A stretch of 64,000 bases of DNA from Fimousia sp036311565 (lineage in GTDB: Bacteria > Bacillota > Clostridia > Lachnospirales > Lachnospiraceae), in the NCBI GenBank assembly GCA_036311565.1, contig JAXJPR010000036.1, positions 1 to 64,000 on the forward strand, given 5' to 3'. Positions 34,266 through 43,900 of the stretch are shown here, one piece after another. The position numbers and the translations under genes were made by a program. Numbering within the stretch: position 1 is the stretch's first letter; every line of letters begins with the position of its first letter. Below the pieces are notes generated by a model. The model saw only the letters and a program-made list of their open reading frames with translations. It did no database searches and was not told the DNA's origin.

Positions 34266-35261
34266 ATGAAGATTTTAGTATTAGGAGGAGCTGGATACAT
34301 TGGCTCTCATACCGTATATGAATTGATTGATGCAGGTGAAGAGGTTGTTATTATTGATAATTTAGAAACTGGACATATAGAAGCAGTCCATCCAGAAGCA
34401 ATTTTTTATAAAGGAGACTTAAGAGACCGTGCATTTGTTGATTCTGTTTTGGATCAGGAAAAAGATATCGATGCCGTCATTCATTTTGCAGCAAACTCAT
34501 TGGTGGGAGAAAGCATGGTAAAACCATTAAAATATTATGATAATAACTTATGTGGAACAAAAGTATTATTAGAATCTTTAGTTGCACATGGAATTGATAA
34601 AATTGTATTTTCTTCCACCGCTGCAACTTATGGGGAACCAGAACGAGTGCCAATTTCCGAAGATGACCCGACCAATCCGACCAATACTTATGGGGAAACC
34701 AAACTTTCTATGGAAAAGATGTTCAAATGGACAGGAAAGGCTCATGGCCTGCGTTATGTGTCTCTCCGCTATTTTAATGCATGCGGTGCCCATAAAAGTG
34801 GAAACATTGGAGAGGCACACAATCCAGAATCTCATCTGATTCCGCTTATTTTGCAGGTCCCAAATGGGCAGAGAGAACATATCAGTATCTTTGGCAGTGA
34901 TTATGATACTAAAGATGGAACTTGTGTCCGCGATTACATCCATGTGACTGATCTGGCACAAGCACATATTCTGGCAGTAAAATATCTGATGAATGGCGGA
35001 GAAAGTAATATCTTCAATCTTGGAAATGGAGTAGGTTTCACGGTACAGGAAGTTATTGATGTGGCAAGAAAGGTAACAGGAAAACCGATAAAAGCAGTGG
35101 CAGAAGGAAGAAGAGCTGGTGATCCGGCAGTGTTAATTGCTTCCAGCCAGAAAGCCAAGGATGTCTTAGGATGGAATCCACAGCATGCAGATTTAGAAGA
35201 AATCATTGCTTCTGCATGGAAATGGCACAGTACACATCCGCACGGATACAGTAATAAATAA
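34266..35261 (+). CDS. galE: UDP-glucose 4-epimerase
   Basis: It interconverts UDP-galactose and UDP-glucose with bound NAD. The 331-residue protein shows the Rossmann GGAGYIGSH motif at 7-15, the catalytic serine/threonine in SSTAATYG and the YxxxK motif in YGETKLSMEK. RYFNACGA follows. AAAGGAAAGGAAAAATT precedes the ATG at 34266. An open extension to 34188 lies inside galK and is rejected. Confidence 0.96.
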   Translation: MKILVLGGAGYIGSHTVYELIDAGEEVVIIDNLETGHIEAVHPEAIFYKGDLRDRAFVDSVLDQEKDIDAVIHFAANSLVGESMVKPLKYYDNNLCGTKVLLESLVAHGIDKIVFSSTAATYGEPERVPISEDDPTNPTNTYGETKLSMEKMFKWTGKAHGLRYVSLRYFNACGAHKSGNIGEAHNPESHLIPLILQVPNGQREHISIFGSDYDTKDGTCVRDYIHVTDLAQAHILAVKYLMNGGESNIFNLGNGVGFTVQEVIDVARKVTGKPIKAVAEGRRAGDPAVLIASSQKAKDVLGWNPQHADLEEIIASAWKWHSTHPHGYSNK

Positions 35262-35274
35262 GGTGGATGAGAAA

Positions 35275-36768
35275 ATGAAAGTAGATGAAAGAATTGCACA
35301 GTTGGTCCAGTATGGCATATTGACCGATCTGGTACCGAAGGAAGATAAAAGATATACGACTAATCAGATTTTAGAAGTGCTCAAACTGGATAGCTATGAA
35401 GAACCAGCGCAGGTAGAAGGAGCTCCATTAGAAGAAATCTTAGAGGATCTTCTTACATTTGCCTATGAAAGAGGATTGATGGAAAATGACGGTGTTGTTC
35501 AAAAAGATCTGTTTGATACAAAGATTATGAACTGTCTGATGCCTCATCCAAGCGAAGTGGCACGTACATTTTGGAAAAAATATGAGTCTTCTCCAACAGA
35601 AGCAACGGACTATTATTACAAGTTAAGTCAGGATAGTAATTATATTCGAAGGGATCGTATCAAAAAAGATATCCGTTGGGTAGTAAACAGTCAGTACGGA
35701 CCCATTGATATCAGCATAAATTTATCAAAACCAGAAAAAGATCCAAAGGCAATTGCGGCAGCAAAGCTTCAAAAGCAGAGCAGCTATCCAAAATGTCAGC
35801 TCTGCATGGAAAATGAAGGATATGCAGGACGGGTAAATCACCCTGCCAGACAAAATCACAGAGTGATACCGATTACGATTAATGAGAGACCATGGGGCTT
35901 TCAATATTCCCCATATGTATATTATAACGAGCATTGTATTGTGTTTTCAGGCGAACATACACCTATGAAGATTGACAGGGACGCATTTAAAAAGTTATTT
36001 GATTTTGTGAAACAATTTCCCCATTATTTCCTTGGTTCAAACGCGGATCTGCCAATCGTAGGTGGTTCAATTTTAACACATGACCATTTCCAGGGAGGCA
36101 ATTATACATTTGCCATGGCGAAAGCACCTATAGAAAAGGAAGTAGTCATTCCTGGATATGAAGATGTAGAGGCGGGGATTGTAAAATGGCCATTGTCCGT
36201 TATTCGTATCCGCAGCAAAGAGTCGCATCGTCTGATTGATCTTGCAGACCATATTTTAAGAAAATGGCGCCAATATACGGACGCAAAAGCATTTATATTT
36301 GCCAATACCAAGGGCGAACCTCATAATACGATCACCCCGATTGTACGCAAAAAAGGAGAAATATACGAATTAGACCTTACGTTAAGAAATAACATTACAA
36401 CAAAGGAATGTCCGTTAGGTGTGTATCATCCTCATGCCCAGTATCATCATATTAAAAAGGAAAATATTGGACTGATTGAAGTTATGGGGCTCGCAATCCT
36501 TCCAGCCAGATTAAAAACGGAAATGGAACTTTTAGCTGACTGTCTGGTAAATGGAAAAAGTCTAGATACTTATCCGGAACTTGAGAAACATGCAGACTGG
36601 GCAATGGAATTTACTAAGAAATATAAAGTTATCAATGAAGAAAATGTCCATGATATCATCAAGGAAGAAATTGGGAAGGTATTCATAAAAGTATTGGAAA
36701 ATGCCGGAGTGTATAAATGCACAGAGGAAGGAAGAGATGCTTTTCTAAGATTTATTCATACATTATAG
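35275..36768 (+). CDS. galT: UDP-glucose-hexose-1-phosphate uridylyltransferase, Gram-positive type 2
   Basis: It transfers UMP between UDP-glucose and galactose 1-phosphate. The 497-residue protein is the long type 2 form of Firmicutes. Visible features are CQLCMENEGYAGRVNHPARQNHRVIPI, PYVYYNEHCIVF and GGSILTHDHFQGGNY, where HDHFQ stands for the HPHGQ catalytic motif of type 1 enzymes. The ATG at 35275 is 13 nt after galE with GGTGGATGAGAAA before it. It is the last gene of galM-galK-galE-galT, followed by a strong terminator. Confidence 0.95.
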   Translation: MKVDERIAQLVQYGILTDLVPKEDKRYTTNQILEVLKLDSYEEPAQVEGAPLEEILEDLLTFAYERGLMENDGVVQKDLFDTKIMNCLMPHPSEVARTFWKKYESSPTEATDYYYKLSQDSNYIRRDRIKKDIRWVVNSQYGPIDISINLSKPEKDPKAIAAAKLQKQSSYPKCQLCMENEGYAGRVNHPARQNHRVIPITINERPWGFQYSPYVYYNEHCIVFSGEHTPMKIDRDAFKKLFDFVKQFPHYFLGSNADLPIVGGSILTHDHFQGGNYTFAMAKAPIEKEVVIPGYEDVEAGIVKWPLSVIRIRSKESHRLIDLADHILRKWRQYTDAKAFIFANTKGEPHNTITPIVRKKGEIYELDLTLRNNITTKECPLGVYHPHAQYHHIKKENIGLIEVMGLAILPARLKTEMELLADCLVNGKSLDTYPELEKHADWAMEFTKKYKVINEENVHDIIKEEIGKVFIKVLENAGVYKCTEEGRDAFLRFIHTL

Positions 36769-36790
36769 CAGGTGGAGATTTAAAATAATG

Positions 36791-36834
36791 AAAAAGCATC
36801 CTTTTATTTATGATATGCTAAAAAGGATGCTTTT
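36791..36834. terminator. Bidirectional terminator between galT and the HAD gene
   Basis: AAAAAGCATCCTTTT (36791-36805) pairs with AAAAGGATGCTTTT (36821-36834), giving U-runs on both strands. Confidence 0.85.
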
Positions 36835-36839
36835 CGATT

Positions 36840-37661
36840 TTATAAAAGGTAGTTTTGAATTACTTCAACACAGCCATTATGGTCGCAATCAGAAACGACT
36901 ACATCTGCAATGGCTTTAATGGAATCTTTGGCATTGCCCATAGCAACTGCTAATCCAGCAGTTTTTAAAATATCCGTATCATTATCTGCGTCTCCAACTG
37001 CGATGGTCTCTTCTATAGAAAGACCGAGATGCTGGCAGAGTTTTTTTAGCCCTGTTCCTTTATTTACACCCTGCGCGGAGACTTCCAGAGAAGAAAATTC
37101 AGAATAGACCATGGAAACTGCCAGACCAGATTGTTTGATTCTTTCTTCTGTTTTTCTTCTGCTATCAGTAGAAGTATGGTATATATTAAGTTTTGCCACA
37201 GGAAATGGATTTTGATGATAAGTTTCATAAATGTTTTCATAGGTCTGAGTGATTTTTTCAAACATGGATTTATAAATTGACATATTATAATGCCCCATAT
37301 TTTCTAAATCACTTTTTTGAACAATAGAATCATTGGTCAAAAAATGAATCATAGTATCTTCTTCTTTTGCTATTTCTAATAGATTCTTTACGATTTCTGG
37401 CTGGAGTGGATTGGAATAAATGATTTTTTTTTCTTTTAGATCATAAACCATTGCTCCACTGAGACAGTCTAAATATCGAAGTCCTGGAATTTGACAAATG
37501 TAATCAGTCAGTTCTGCTGGACCTCTTCCAGTAGATAAGATGACTTCTTTTCTGGCAGAGACTGCTTTTTGTATCGCATGAATGCTGTCTTTTGCAATTT
37601 CTTTTTTGGAATTTAATAGGGTTCCATCCATATCAAAAGCGACTAATTTATATTTACTCAT
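36840..37661 (-). CDS. HAD-superfamily Cof-type sugar phosphatase
   Basis: The 273-residue phosphatase has the nucleophile motif FDMDGTLLNS, the STGR motif II and the C-terminal GDADNDTDIL motif IV with a C2B cap between, the Cof/YidA layout. It dephosphorylates small phosphorylated metabolites, and the substrate is unknown. It lies 12 nt after the radical SAM gene on the minus strand, with GGAGGAATACT before the ATG. A second Cof-type protein is encoded at 54980-55774. Confidence 0.9.
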   Translation of the reverse strand: MSKYKLVAFDMDGTLLNSKKEIAKDSIHAIQKAVSARKEVILSTGRGPAELTDYICQIPGLRYLDCLSGAMVYDLKEKKIIYSNPLQPEIVKNLLEIAKEEDTMIHFLTNDSIVQKSDLENMGHYNMSIYKSMFEKITQTYENIYETYHQNPFPVAKLNIYHTSTDSRRKTEERIKQSGLAVSMVYSEFSSLEVSAQGVNKGTGLKKLCQHLGLSIEETIAVGDADNDTDILKTAGLAVAMGNAKDSIKAIADVVVSDCDHNGCVEVIQNYLL

Positions 37662-37673
37662 AGTATTCCTCCA

Positions 37674-38543
37674 TTATAATACTCTCATCCATTCAGATTT
37701 TAAATGGATATTTCCTTCGATTGCTTCTTCTAAAAGAGCAAGCATTTTCTCTTTGTCGGTATTTAGTGTACCACGTAAATTTACATAATTGGATGCATGA
37801 TTGGCACGAAAAATGCATCCAGGACAATCAAGATGCATGAGTAATTCTTTTGTTTCATGCAAAATATCATAAGGGGTTAAAAGTTTAAAAGCACCTCGGG
37901 CAACTTCTGATTGTAGTGGAGTTCCTGGTTCTACCATCAATGTTAAAAGTCCGATATAATTTGGTCTCATTGCAGATAAAACCGTTCCAGTATCAATGGC
38001 ATGTTCTTTCCAATGCCTACTTCCCCCTAAACCGGAGATGGCAGTAACGGACAGTCGAATGCCAGCGGTATGAAGTAAGTTGGCTGCAGCAATCATTGTT
38101 TCTGGAGTAACTCCCTTTTTTATGTCTTTTAATACTTCTTTATTGCCTGATTCTAAGCCAAGATAAACCATGGATAGTCCGGATTTTTGAAGCAATGACA
38201 AGTCTTTTGGGTGTTTCAATAAAACACTTTTTGGTGAGGCATAAGATGTGACTTGCTTGCACTCAGGAAAATTTATTTTTATGTAGTTTAATATTTCCAG
38301 CAAATAAGAGGTTTTGCAAATGAAAGCATCTCCATCTGCGAGAAAGATTTTTTCTACATGGCAGTATCTTTTTCTTGCTTCTGCAAAGTCTGTCAGAACA
38401 TCAGCTAAATCGCGGATACGAAAAGACTTTTCTTTATACATGCTGCAAAATGTGCAGCTGTTTTGACTGCAGCCGATGGTCACTTGAATAATTAAACTGT
38501 AAGCCTCACTGGGGGGACGATAGACCATTCCTTCATAAACCAT
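37674..38543 (-). CDS. Radical SAM protein with CX4CX2C motif
   Basis: The 289-residue protein carries the cluster motif GCSQNSCTFCSMYK, spaced CX4CX2C rather than the classic CX3CX2C. A barrel follows with FLADGDAFICK, VYLGLESGNKEVL and TAISGLGGSRHWKEHA, as in Elp3/HemN-type proteins. The C-terminus has another cysteine pair (LDCPGC). The family is widespread in anaerobes but its reaction is not assigned. It is first in a two-gene operon with the HAD phosphatase. Confidence 0.85.
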   Translation of the reverse strand: MVYEGMVYRPPSEAYSLIIQVTIGCSQNSCTFCSMYKEKSFRIRDLADVLTDFAEARKRYCHVEKIFLADGDAFICKTSYLLEILNYIKINFPECKQVTSYASPKSVLLKHPKDLSLLQKSGLSMVYLGLESGNKEVLKDIKKGVTPETMIAAANLLHTAGIRLSVTAISGLGGSRHWKEHAIDTGTVLSAMRPNYIGLLTLMVEPGTPLQSEVARGAFKLLTPYDILHETKELLMHLDCPGCIFRANHASNYVNLRGTLNTDKEKMLALLEEAIEGNIHLKSEWMRVL

Positions 38544-38586
38544 AACTCGTGAATCCTTTCTGTTAAAAAGTTAACTTTATGGCTTC

Positions 38587-38615
38587 ATTATGGTGCATGC
38601 TTGGCGAGAAGTCAA
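38587..38615 (-). promoter_or_regulatory. Promoter of the radical SAM-HAD operon
   Basis: On the minus strand TTGACT (38615-38610) and CATAAT (38592-38587) have a 17-nt spacer. I see no clear promoter for the divergent alkD-like gene in 38616-38772. Confidence 0.6.
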
Positions 38616-38772
38616 GAAAGAGGACAATTATTTTAAGAATATGAATTGCTATTTGTGTTCATGTTATTAAGAATGTTTAAATGTAGAAGCAGTTTTGATA
38701 TATTGGGATTAGATAAAAATGAAGTATCAGGCAAAATATAAAAAGTAACGCTTATAAGAGGAGGAATTATTT

Positions 38773-39477
38773 ATGATTGATTCCATGCGAGAACAATTAG
38801 AATCTTTTTCAGAAGAAGACTATAAAAAATTTAATGAAAAGATTGTACCAGGTGCTGCGAACATGCTGGGCGTGCGATTGCCAAAACTTCGCCAACTTGC
38901 CAAAATGGCAGCGAAAAAGGAACCGGAAGTGTATCTGAACAGTATAGAGGAAGCACTTAGTATGAATAAGGACGACGTCTATTATGAAGAAATCATGATT
39001 TATGGTTTCGTGATTGGGTATGCAAAGTTTACAGATGAGGAGCGCAGGAGATGGCTTGACCAGTTTATCTGCCATATTGATAACTGGGCCATTTGTGATA
39101 GTTGCTGCATGACTTATAAGTGGATGAAGAAGAATCCGGAATATTGGTGGGATTATTTACTTTCCTGTATTGATAAAAATCAGGAATATACCATTCGGGT
39201 CGCAGTAGTCTGTATGCTTGGGCATTTTATTGATGATAGATACGTAGAACAAGTGTTAGAATGGTGCAATCAGATCCAGCATGAAGGGTATTATGTGAAA
39301 ATGGCAGTTGCCTGGGCAGTTTCGGTCTGCTTTGTAAAATATTCAGAACTTACTTATCAATTTTTACAAGAAAATCAGATGGATGATTTTACACAAAACA
39401 AAGCGATTCAGAAAATCTGTGATTCTTATCGAGTAACAAAAGAAGTGAAGAAAAAAGTAAAGCAATTAAAACGATGA
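38773..39477 (+). CDS. AlkD-like DNA alkylation repair protein
   Basis: The 234-residue all-helical protein matches the AlkD/HEAT-repeat DNA glycosylase family, which removes alkylated purines. Visible features are GAANMLGVRLPKLRQLAKMAAKK near the N-terminus and the IDNWAICDSCCMTYKWMKKNPEYWW block, which holds the conserved aspartate. HEAT-like helices follow. AAGAGGAGGAATTATTT precedes the ATG. It lies directly upstream of the tryptophan T-box, which has no obvious promoter of its own. Confidence 0.87.
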   Translation: MIDSMREQLESFSEEDYKKFNEKIVPGAANMLGVRLPKLRQLAKMAAKKEPEVYLNSIEEALSMNKDDVYYEEIMIYGFVIGYAKFTDEERRRWLDQFICHIDNWAICDSCCMTYKWMKKNPEYWWDYLLSCIDKNQEYTIRVAVVCMLGHFIDDRYVEQVLEWCNQIQHEGYYVKMAVAWAVSVCFVKYSELTYQFLQENQMDDFTQNKAIQKICDSYRVTKEVKKKVKQLKR

Positions 39478-39510
39478 TGGGGAAAGTAAGAGAAAGAGCA
39501 TATACAAAAA

Positions 39511-39809
39511 ACTGCCTGCAAGATAAAACCGATGAGTAAGAGGAGTAGGAACAGACAGATTTCGTCCAGAGAGATGCCGGTCGGTGGAAGGCATACGGAA
39601 TCGTATTTTGAATGGACTTACGAGGGCAGACTCAAGGGCAGTTATTTATGCTTAGTAGGTGAGACGGAGGAAATGCTTCGTTATCGAGTAACGCATATGA
39701 TAGTATGCAATGAGTGGACATAGATATTATGTCAATAAGGGTGGCAACACAGGAGTGAATGAATATATGGCTCTTGTCCCGGATGAATTTCAGGGACAGG
39801 AGCTTTTTT
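39511..39809 (+). promoter_or_regulatory. T-box riboswitch leader, tryptophan specific (UGG specifier)
   Basis: Stem I is closed by ACTGCCT (39511-39517) and AGGGCAGT (39634-39641). The AGAGAG element and GGTGGAAGGC are in its distal part. The specifier loop TTTTGAATGGACTTA presents TGG at 39613-39615. The antiterminator motif AAGGGTGGCAACAC is at 39737-39750. The terminator is GCTCTTGTCCC (39770-39780) with GGGACAGGAGC (39793-39803) and six T residues. AGGAG in its 3' arm is the only ribosome site for the ATG at 39811. It would raise expression when tRNA-Trp is uncharged. No promoter is evident just upstream. Confidence 0.92.
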
Positions 39810-39810
39810 G

Positions 39811-40146
39811 ATGTACAAAAGTACAAATTCATTAGCACTTGGAATTGTATTCGTAGGTTTTACCACACAGTTTGGAGGAGAATTTGCCTCTGGAGCGCAG
39901 ATTTATCAGTATTTTATTAACTTTGGAATTGGAGCACTGGTGATGCCGGTTGTAGCCCAGGCATTATTATCTTTGTTCTATTATTATGGAATGTACGAAA
40001 TAGAATATTTCGTTATGGTATGTATGGCACCTGCAGTTGCATTTGCTACTGGTGAGGCTACCTTAAATGCACTGACAGGAATGCCGTATCTAATTTGTAC
40101 GTTGATCATAGGTGTATTCATCTTTGTCATTATATTATTTGGAACG
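39811..40146 (+). pseudogene. YkvI-like membrane transporter fragment (N-terminal part), joined to a gldA fragment
   Basis: Residues 1 to about 112 of the frame starting at 39811 are a hydrophobic protein. It has the FGGEFASGAQIYQYFINFG signature of YkvI-type membrane proteins and further helices (VMPVVAQALLSLFYYY, PYLICTLIIGVFIFVIILFG). Full YkvI proteins are about 340 residues with ten helices. This frame passes near 40147 directly into the N-terminus of an iron-alcohol/glycerol dehydrogenase (next entry). A deletion has therefore fused two genes and removed the rest of the transporter. It follows the tryptophan T-box by one base, so the lost transporter was probably tryptophan-regulated. 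Confidence 0.72.
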
Positions 40147-40812
40147 GATGTATATACACATATTCCATCTATTTGCAGGGAATCTGGAACAAAAATTGTA
40201 ATCATTGGCGGAAAAAAAGCCTTAAAAGCTGCAGAGGAAAAAATCAAAGAAGCCATAAAAAGAACGGAATTTGTAGTATTGGGCACAATAATTTATGGAA
40301 AGAATTTACAGCGCTTGGGGTGGCAGTCAGCAGATGTGCTTAGAACCCCTTCTCCAATATGGACCAAAGGCATATGAAGATAATCAAAAAGGGTTTGTTC
40401 CTATGAACTGGAACAGGCGATGCTTGCCATTGTAGTTACAACAGCCATTGCTTCCATACTTTTAATCAGAGATTTCACGCCTGACTATAATAGCGGTCTT
40501 GTCCATGCAGTTTTTTATGCATTAACAGTACATCCGGTCATTGAAGAAAAGCATCTGCATGGAGAAGTCGTTGGATTTGGTGTGTTGATTGCGTTGCTTT
40601 ATGATGGACAAATGGAAGTATTCGAGAAGATACGGAATTTAAATTTAAAGCTGGGACTCCCGGTACGATTAAGAGACATTGACTTTACACCAGAAGAATT
40701 TTTGCCAGTTATGGAACAGATTCCTGAGATGTCAGATGTTGGACATTATCCATATAGAATTACAGCAGAGAAATTAAAGGAAGTCATAGAATATATGGAA
40801 TCCCATAAATAA
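40147..40812 (+). pseudogene. Glycerol dehydrogenase-like (iron-ADH family) gene, internally deleted and frameshifted
   Basis: Three pieces can be read in different frames. VYTHIPSICRESGTKIVIIGGKKALKAAEEKIKEA from about 40147 is the family N-terminus. CLEPLLQYGPKAYEDNQKG near 40334-40395 is in a shifted frame. YELEQAMLAIVVTTAIAS to the stop at 40812 is in a third and carries the metal-site regions DYNSGLVHAVFYALT and HLHGEVVGFG. About 120-200 residues between the first two pieces, including the NAD glycine motif, are missing. The longest open piece (40420-40812) has no ribosome site. The locus cannot encode a working dehydrogenase. Confidence 0.8.
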
Positions 40813-40836
40813 TTTATAAAATTTGAAAATATGTCC

Positions 40837-40865
40837 TTGACGCCCCTTGACAATTATGATATCAT
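40837..40865 (+). promoter_or_regulatory. Possible rpoB promoter
   Basis: TTGACG (40837-40842) and TATCAT (40860-40865) have a 17-nt spacer. A second TTGACA at 40847-40852 has no well-spaced -10. Either could serve rpoB-rpoC. Confidence 0.4.
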
Positions 40866-40950
40866 ATTATTCTGTATCATAATGGCTAATTACGCCTGTG
40901 GATATATGTAATATGATAACAAGATTTCATTACAAGGGGTGAAAACGTCG

Positions 40951-43900
40951 ATGGAAAAGAACAGAATCCGCCCAGTCAAATCTGGGACAAAAAGCAGAGT
41001 TAGCTACGCAAGACAGGATGATGTCTTAGAAGTACCTAATCTTATTGAAATTCAAAAAAATTCTTACCAGTGGTTTTTAGACGAAGGGTTAAAGGAAGTT
41101 TTTGAAGACATTTCTCCAATTGCAGATTATAATGGACAGCTTAGTCTGGAATTTGTTGATTTTATTTTATGTAGAGATGATGTCAAATATTCAATTGAAG
41201 AATGTAAAGAAAGAGATGCAACTTATGCAGCTCCTTTAAAGGTGAGAGTTAGATTATATAATAAGGATGAAGATGAATTCAAACAGCATGACATTTTTAT
41301 GGGTGACCTTCCTTTGATGACAGAAACAGGTACATTCGTAATTAATGGTGCGGAACGTGTTATTGTCAGTCAGTTAGTTCGTTCTCCTGGTATTTATTAT
41401 GTGATTTCGCATGATAAGATCGGGAAAGAATTATTCTCTTCTACGGTAATTCCAAATCGTGGAGCATGGTTAGAATACGAAACAGATTCAAATGACGTAT
41501 TTTATGTTCGTGTTGACAGAACAAGAAAAGTACCGATCACTGTTTTAATTCGTGCATTAGGAATTGGGACTAATGCAGAAATCAAGGAATTATTCGGAGA
41601 AGAACCAAAAATCCTTGCAAGTATTGAAAAAGATCCATCAGACAACTATCAGGACGGGTTACTTGAATTATACAAAAAGATCAGACCAGGAGAACCTTTA
41701 TCTGTGGATAGCGCAGAAAGCTTGATCAACAGCATGTTCTTCGACCCAAGACGTTATGATTTAGCAAAAGTTGGACGTTATAAATTTAATAAAAAACTGG
41801 CATTAAAGAGCCGAATCGTGAATTCTGTATTGGCAGAAGATGTCGTTGATATGACTACAGGAGAAATTATTGCCGAAGCAGGAACAACAGTAACTACAGA
41901 AATTGCAACACAGATTCAGGATGCAGCAATCCCATCTGTTACTGTCCAGACAGAGGAAAGAAACATCAAAGTGTTGTCTAATATGACTGTAAATTTAGCA
42001 GCATATGTTGATTTTGATCCAGAAGAACTTGGAATTCATGAAAACGTTTACTACCCTGTACTTGAAGATTTATTGAATGAATATAAAGGTGAAGAATTAA
42101 AAGATGCAATTAAGAAACACATTGCAGAATTAATTCCAAAGCACATTACAAAAGAAGATATTTTAGCTTCTATTAATTACAATATGCATTTAGAATACGG
42201 CTTAGGTAATGTGGACGATATTGACCACTTAGGAAACAGACGTATCAGAGCTGTAGGAGAATTATTACAGAATCAGTACCGCATTGGTTTATCAAGATTA
42301 GAAAGAGTTGTTCGTGAAAGAATGACAACACAGGATGTAGAAACAATTACTCCTCAGTCTTTAATCAACATTAAGCCAGTAACAGCAGCAGTAAAAGAAT
42401 TTTTTGGAAGTTCTCAGTTATCTCAGTTCATGGATCACAACAACCCATTATCCGAGTTGACACATAAGAGACGTTTATCTGCATTGGGACCAGGTGGTCT
42501 GTCACGAGACAGAGCCGGATTCGAAGTTCGAGATGTACACTATTCTCACTATGGAAGAATGTGTCCAATCGAAACTCCTGAAGGTCCAAACATCGGTCTG
42601 ATCAACTCATTGGCTACTTATGCGAGAATTAATGAATATGGATTTATTGAAGCTCCTTACCGTAAACTAGATAAGAGTGATCCAGCAAATCCAGTAGTAA
42701 CAAATGCTGTTGTTTACTTAACTGCAGATGAAGAAGATAATTTCATCGTAGCGCAGGCGAACGAACCATTAGATGATGATGGACACTTTGTAAACTCAAG
42801 TGTATCTGGTCGTTTCCGCGAAGAAACAACAGAATTCCCTAAAGAAAAAATTGACTTAATGGACGTATCTCCAAAGATGGTATTCTCAGTTGCAACATCT
42901 ATGATTCCTTTCCTGGAAAATGATGATGCGAACCGTGCGCTGATGGGATCTAACATGCAGCGTCAGGCAGTACCATTACTTCGTACAGAAGCTCCAGTTG
43001 TTGGAACTGGTATGGAAGCAAAAGCAGCCTTTGATTCAGGGGTATGTATTATCGCCAAGAATGATGGTGTGGTGGAACGTTCTACAAGTAAAGAAATCGT
43101 TGTTCGTACAGAAGAAGGAACAACAGATATTTACCATGTCATTAAATTTGCAAGAAGTAACCAGGGTAACTGTATGAACCAGCGTCCAATTGTAAATGTT
43201 GGAGATAAAGTAAAAGCTGGAGATGTATTAGCAGATGGTGCTTCTACTGCTAATGGAGAAATGGCACTTGGTAAAAACCCATTGATCGGATTCATGACCT
43301 GGGAAGGTTATAACTACGAAGATGCGGTATTATTAAGTGAACGTCTGGTACAAGATGACGTATATACTTCTGTTCATATCGAAGAATATGAAGCAGAAGC
43401 AAGAGATACAAAACTTGGTCAGGAAGAAATCACAAGAGATTTAGCTGGATTAAGTGAAGATGTATTAAAAGACTTAGATGAAAACGGTATTATCCGTATT
43501 GGTGCGGAAGTTCGTGCCGGTGATATTTTAGTTGGTAAAGTAACTCCAAAAGGAGAAACAGAACTGACAGCAGAAGAAAGACTTCTTCGTGCGATTTTTG
43601 GTGAAAAAGCAAGAGAAGTTCGTGATACTTCCCTTCGTGTGCCACATGGTGCTTACGGGGTAGTTATGGATACAAAAGTATTCACAAGAGAAAATGGAGA
43701 CGAACTGCCTCCTGGAGTAAATAAAACAGTCCGCGTATATATTGCGCAGAAGAGAAAAATCTCTGTAGGAGATAAGATGGCTGGTCGTCATGGTAACAAA
43801 GGGGTTATTTCCCGTATCTTACCTGTAGAAGATATGCCATTCTTACCAAATGGCCGTCCATTGGATATCGTACTGAACCCATTAGGGGTACCTTCTCGTA

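Noticed and set aside
39532..39723. Open frame of 63 residues inside the Trp T-box region
   Set aside because: It lies wholly within the structured leader and has no ribosome site. The bases are explained by T-box elements.
40420..40812. Free-standing 130-residue C-terminal dehydrogenase gene
   Set aside because: It has no ribosome site and lacks the NAD-binding half. Matching upstream fragments in other frames show it is part of a broken gene.
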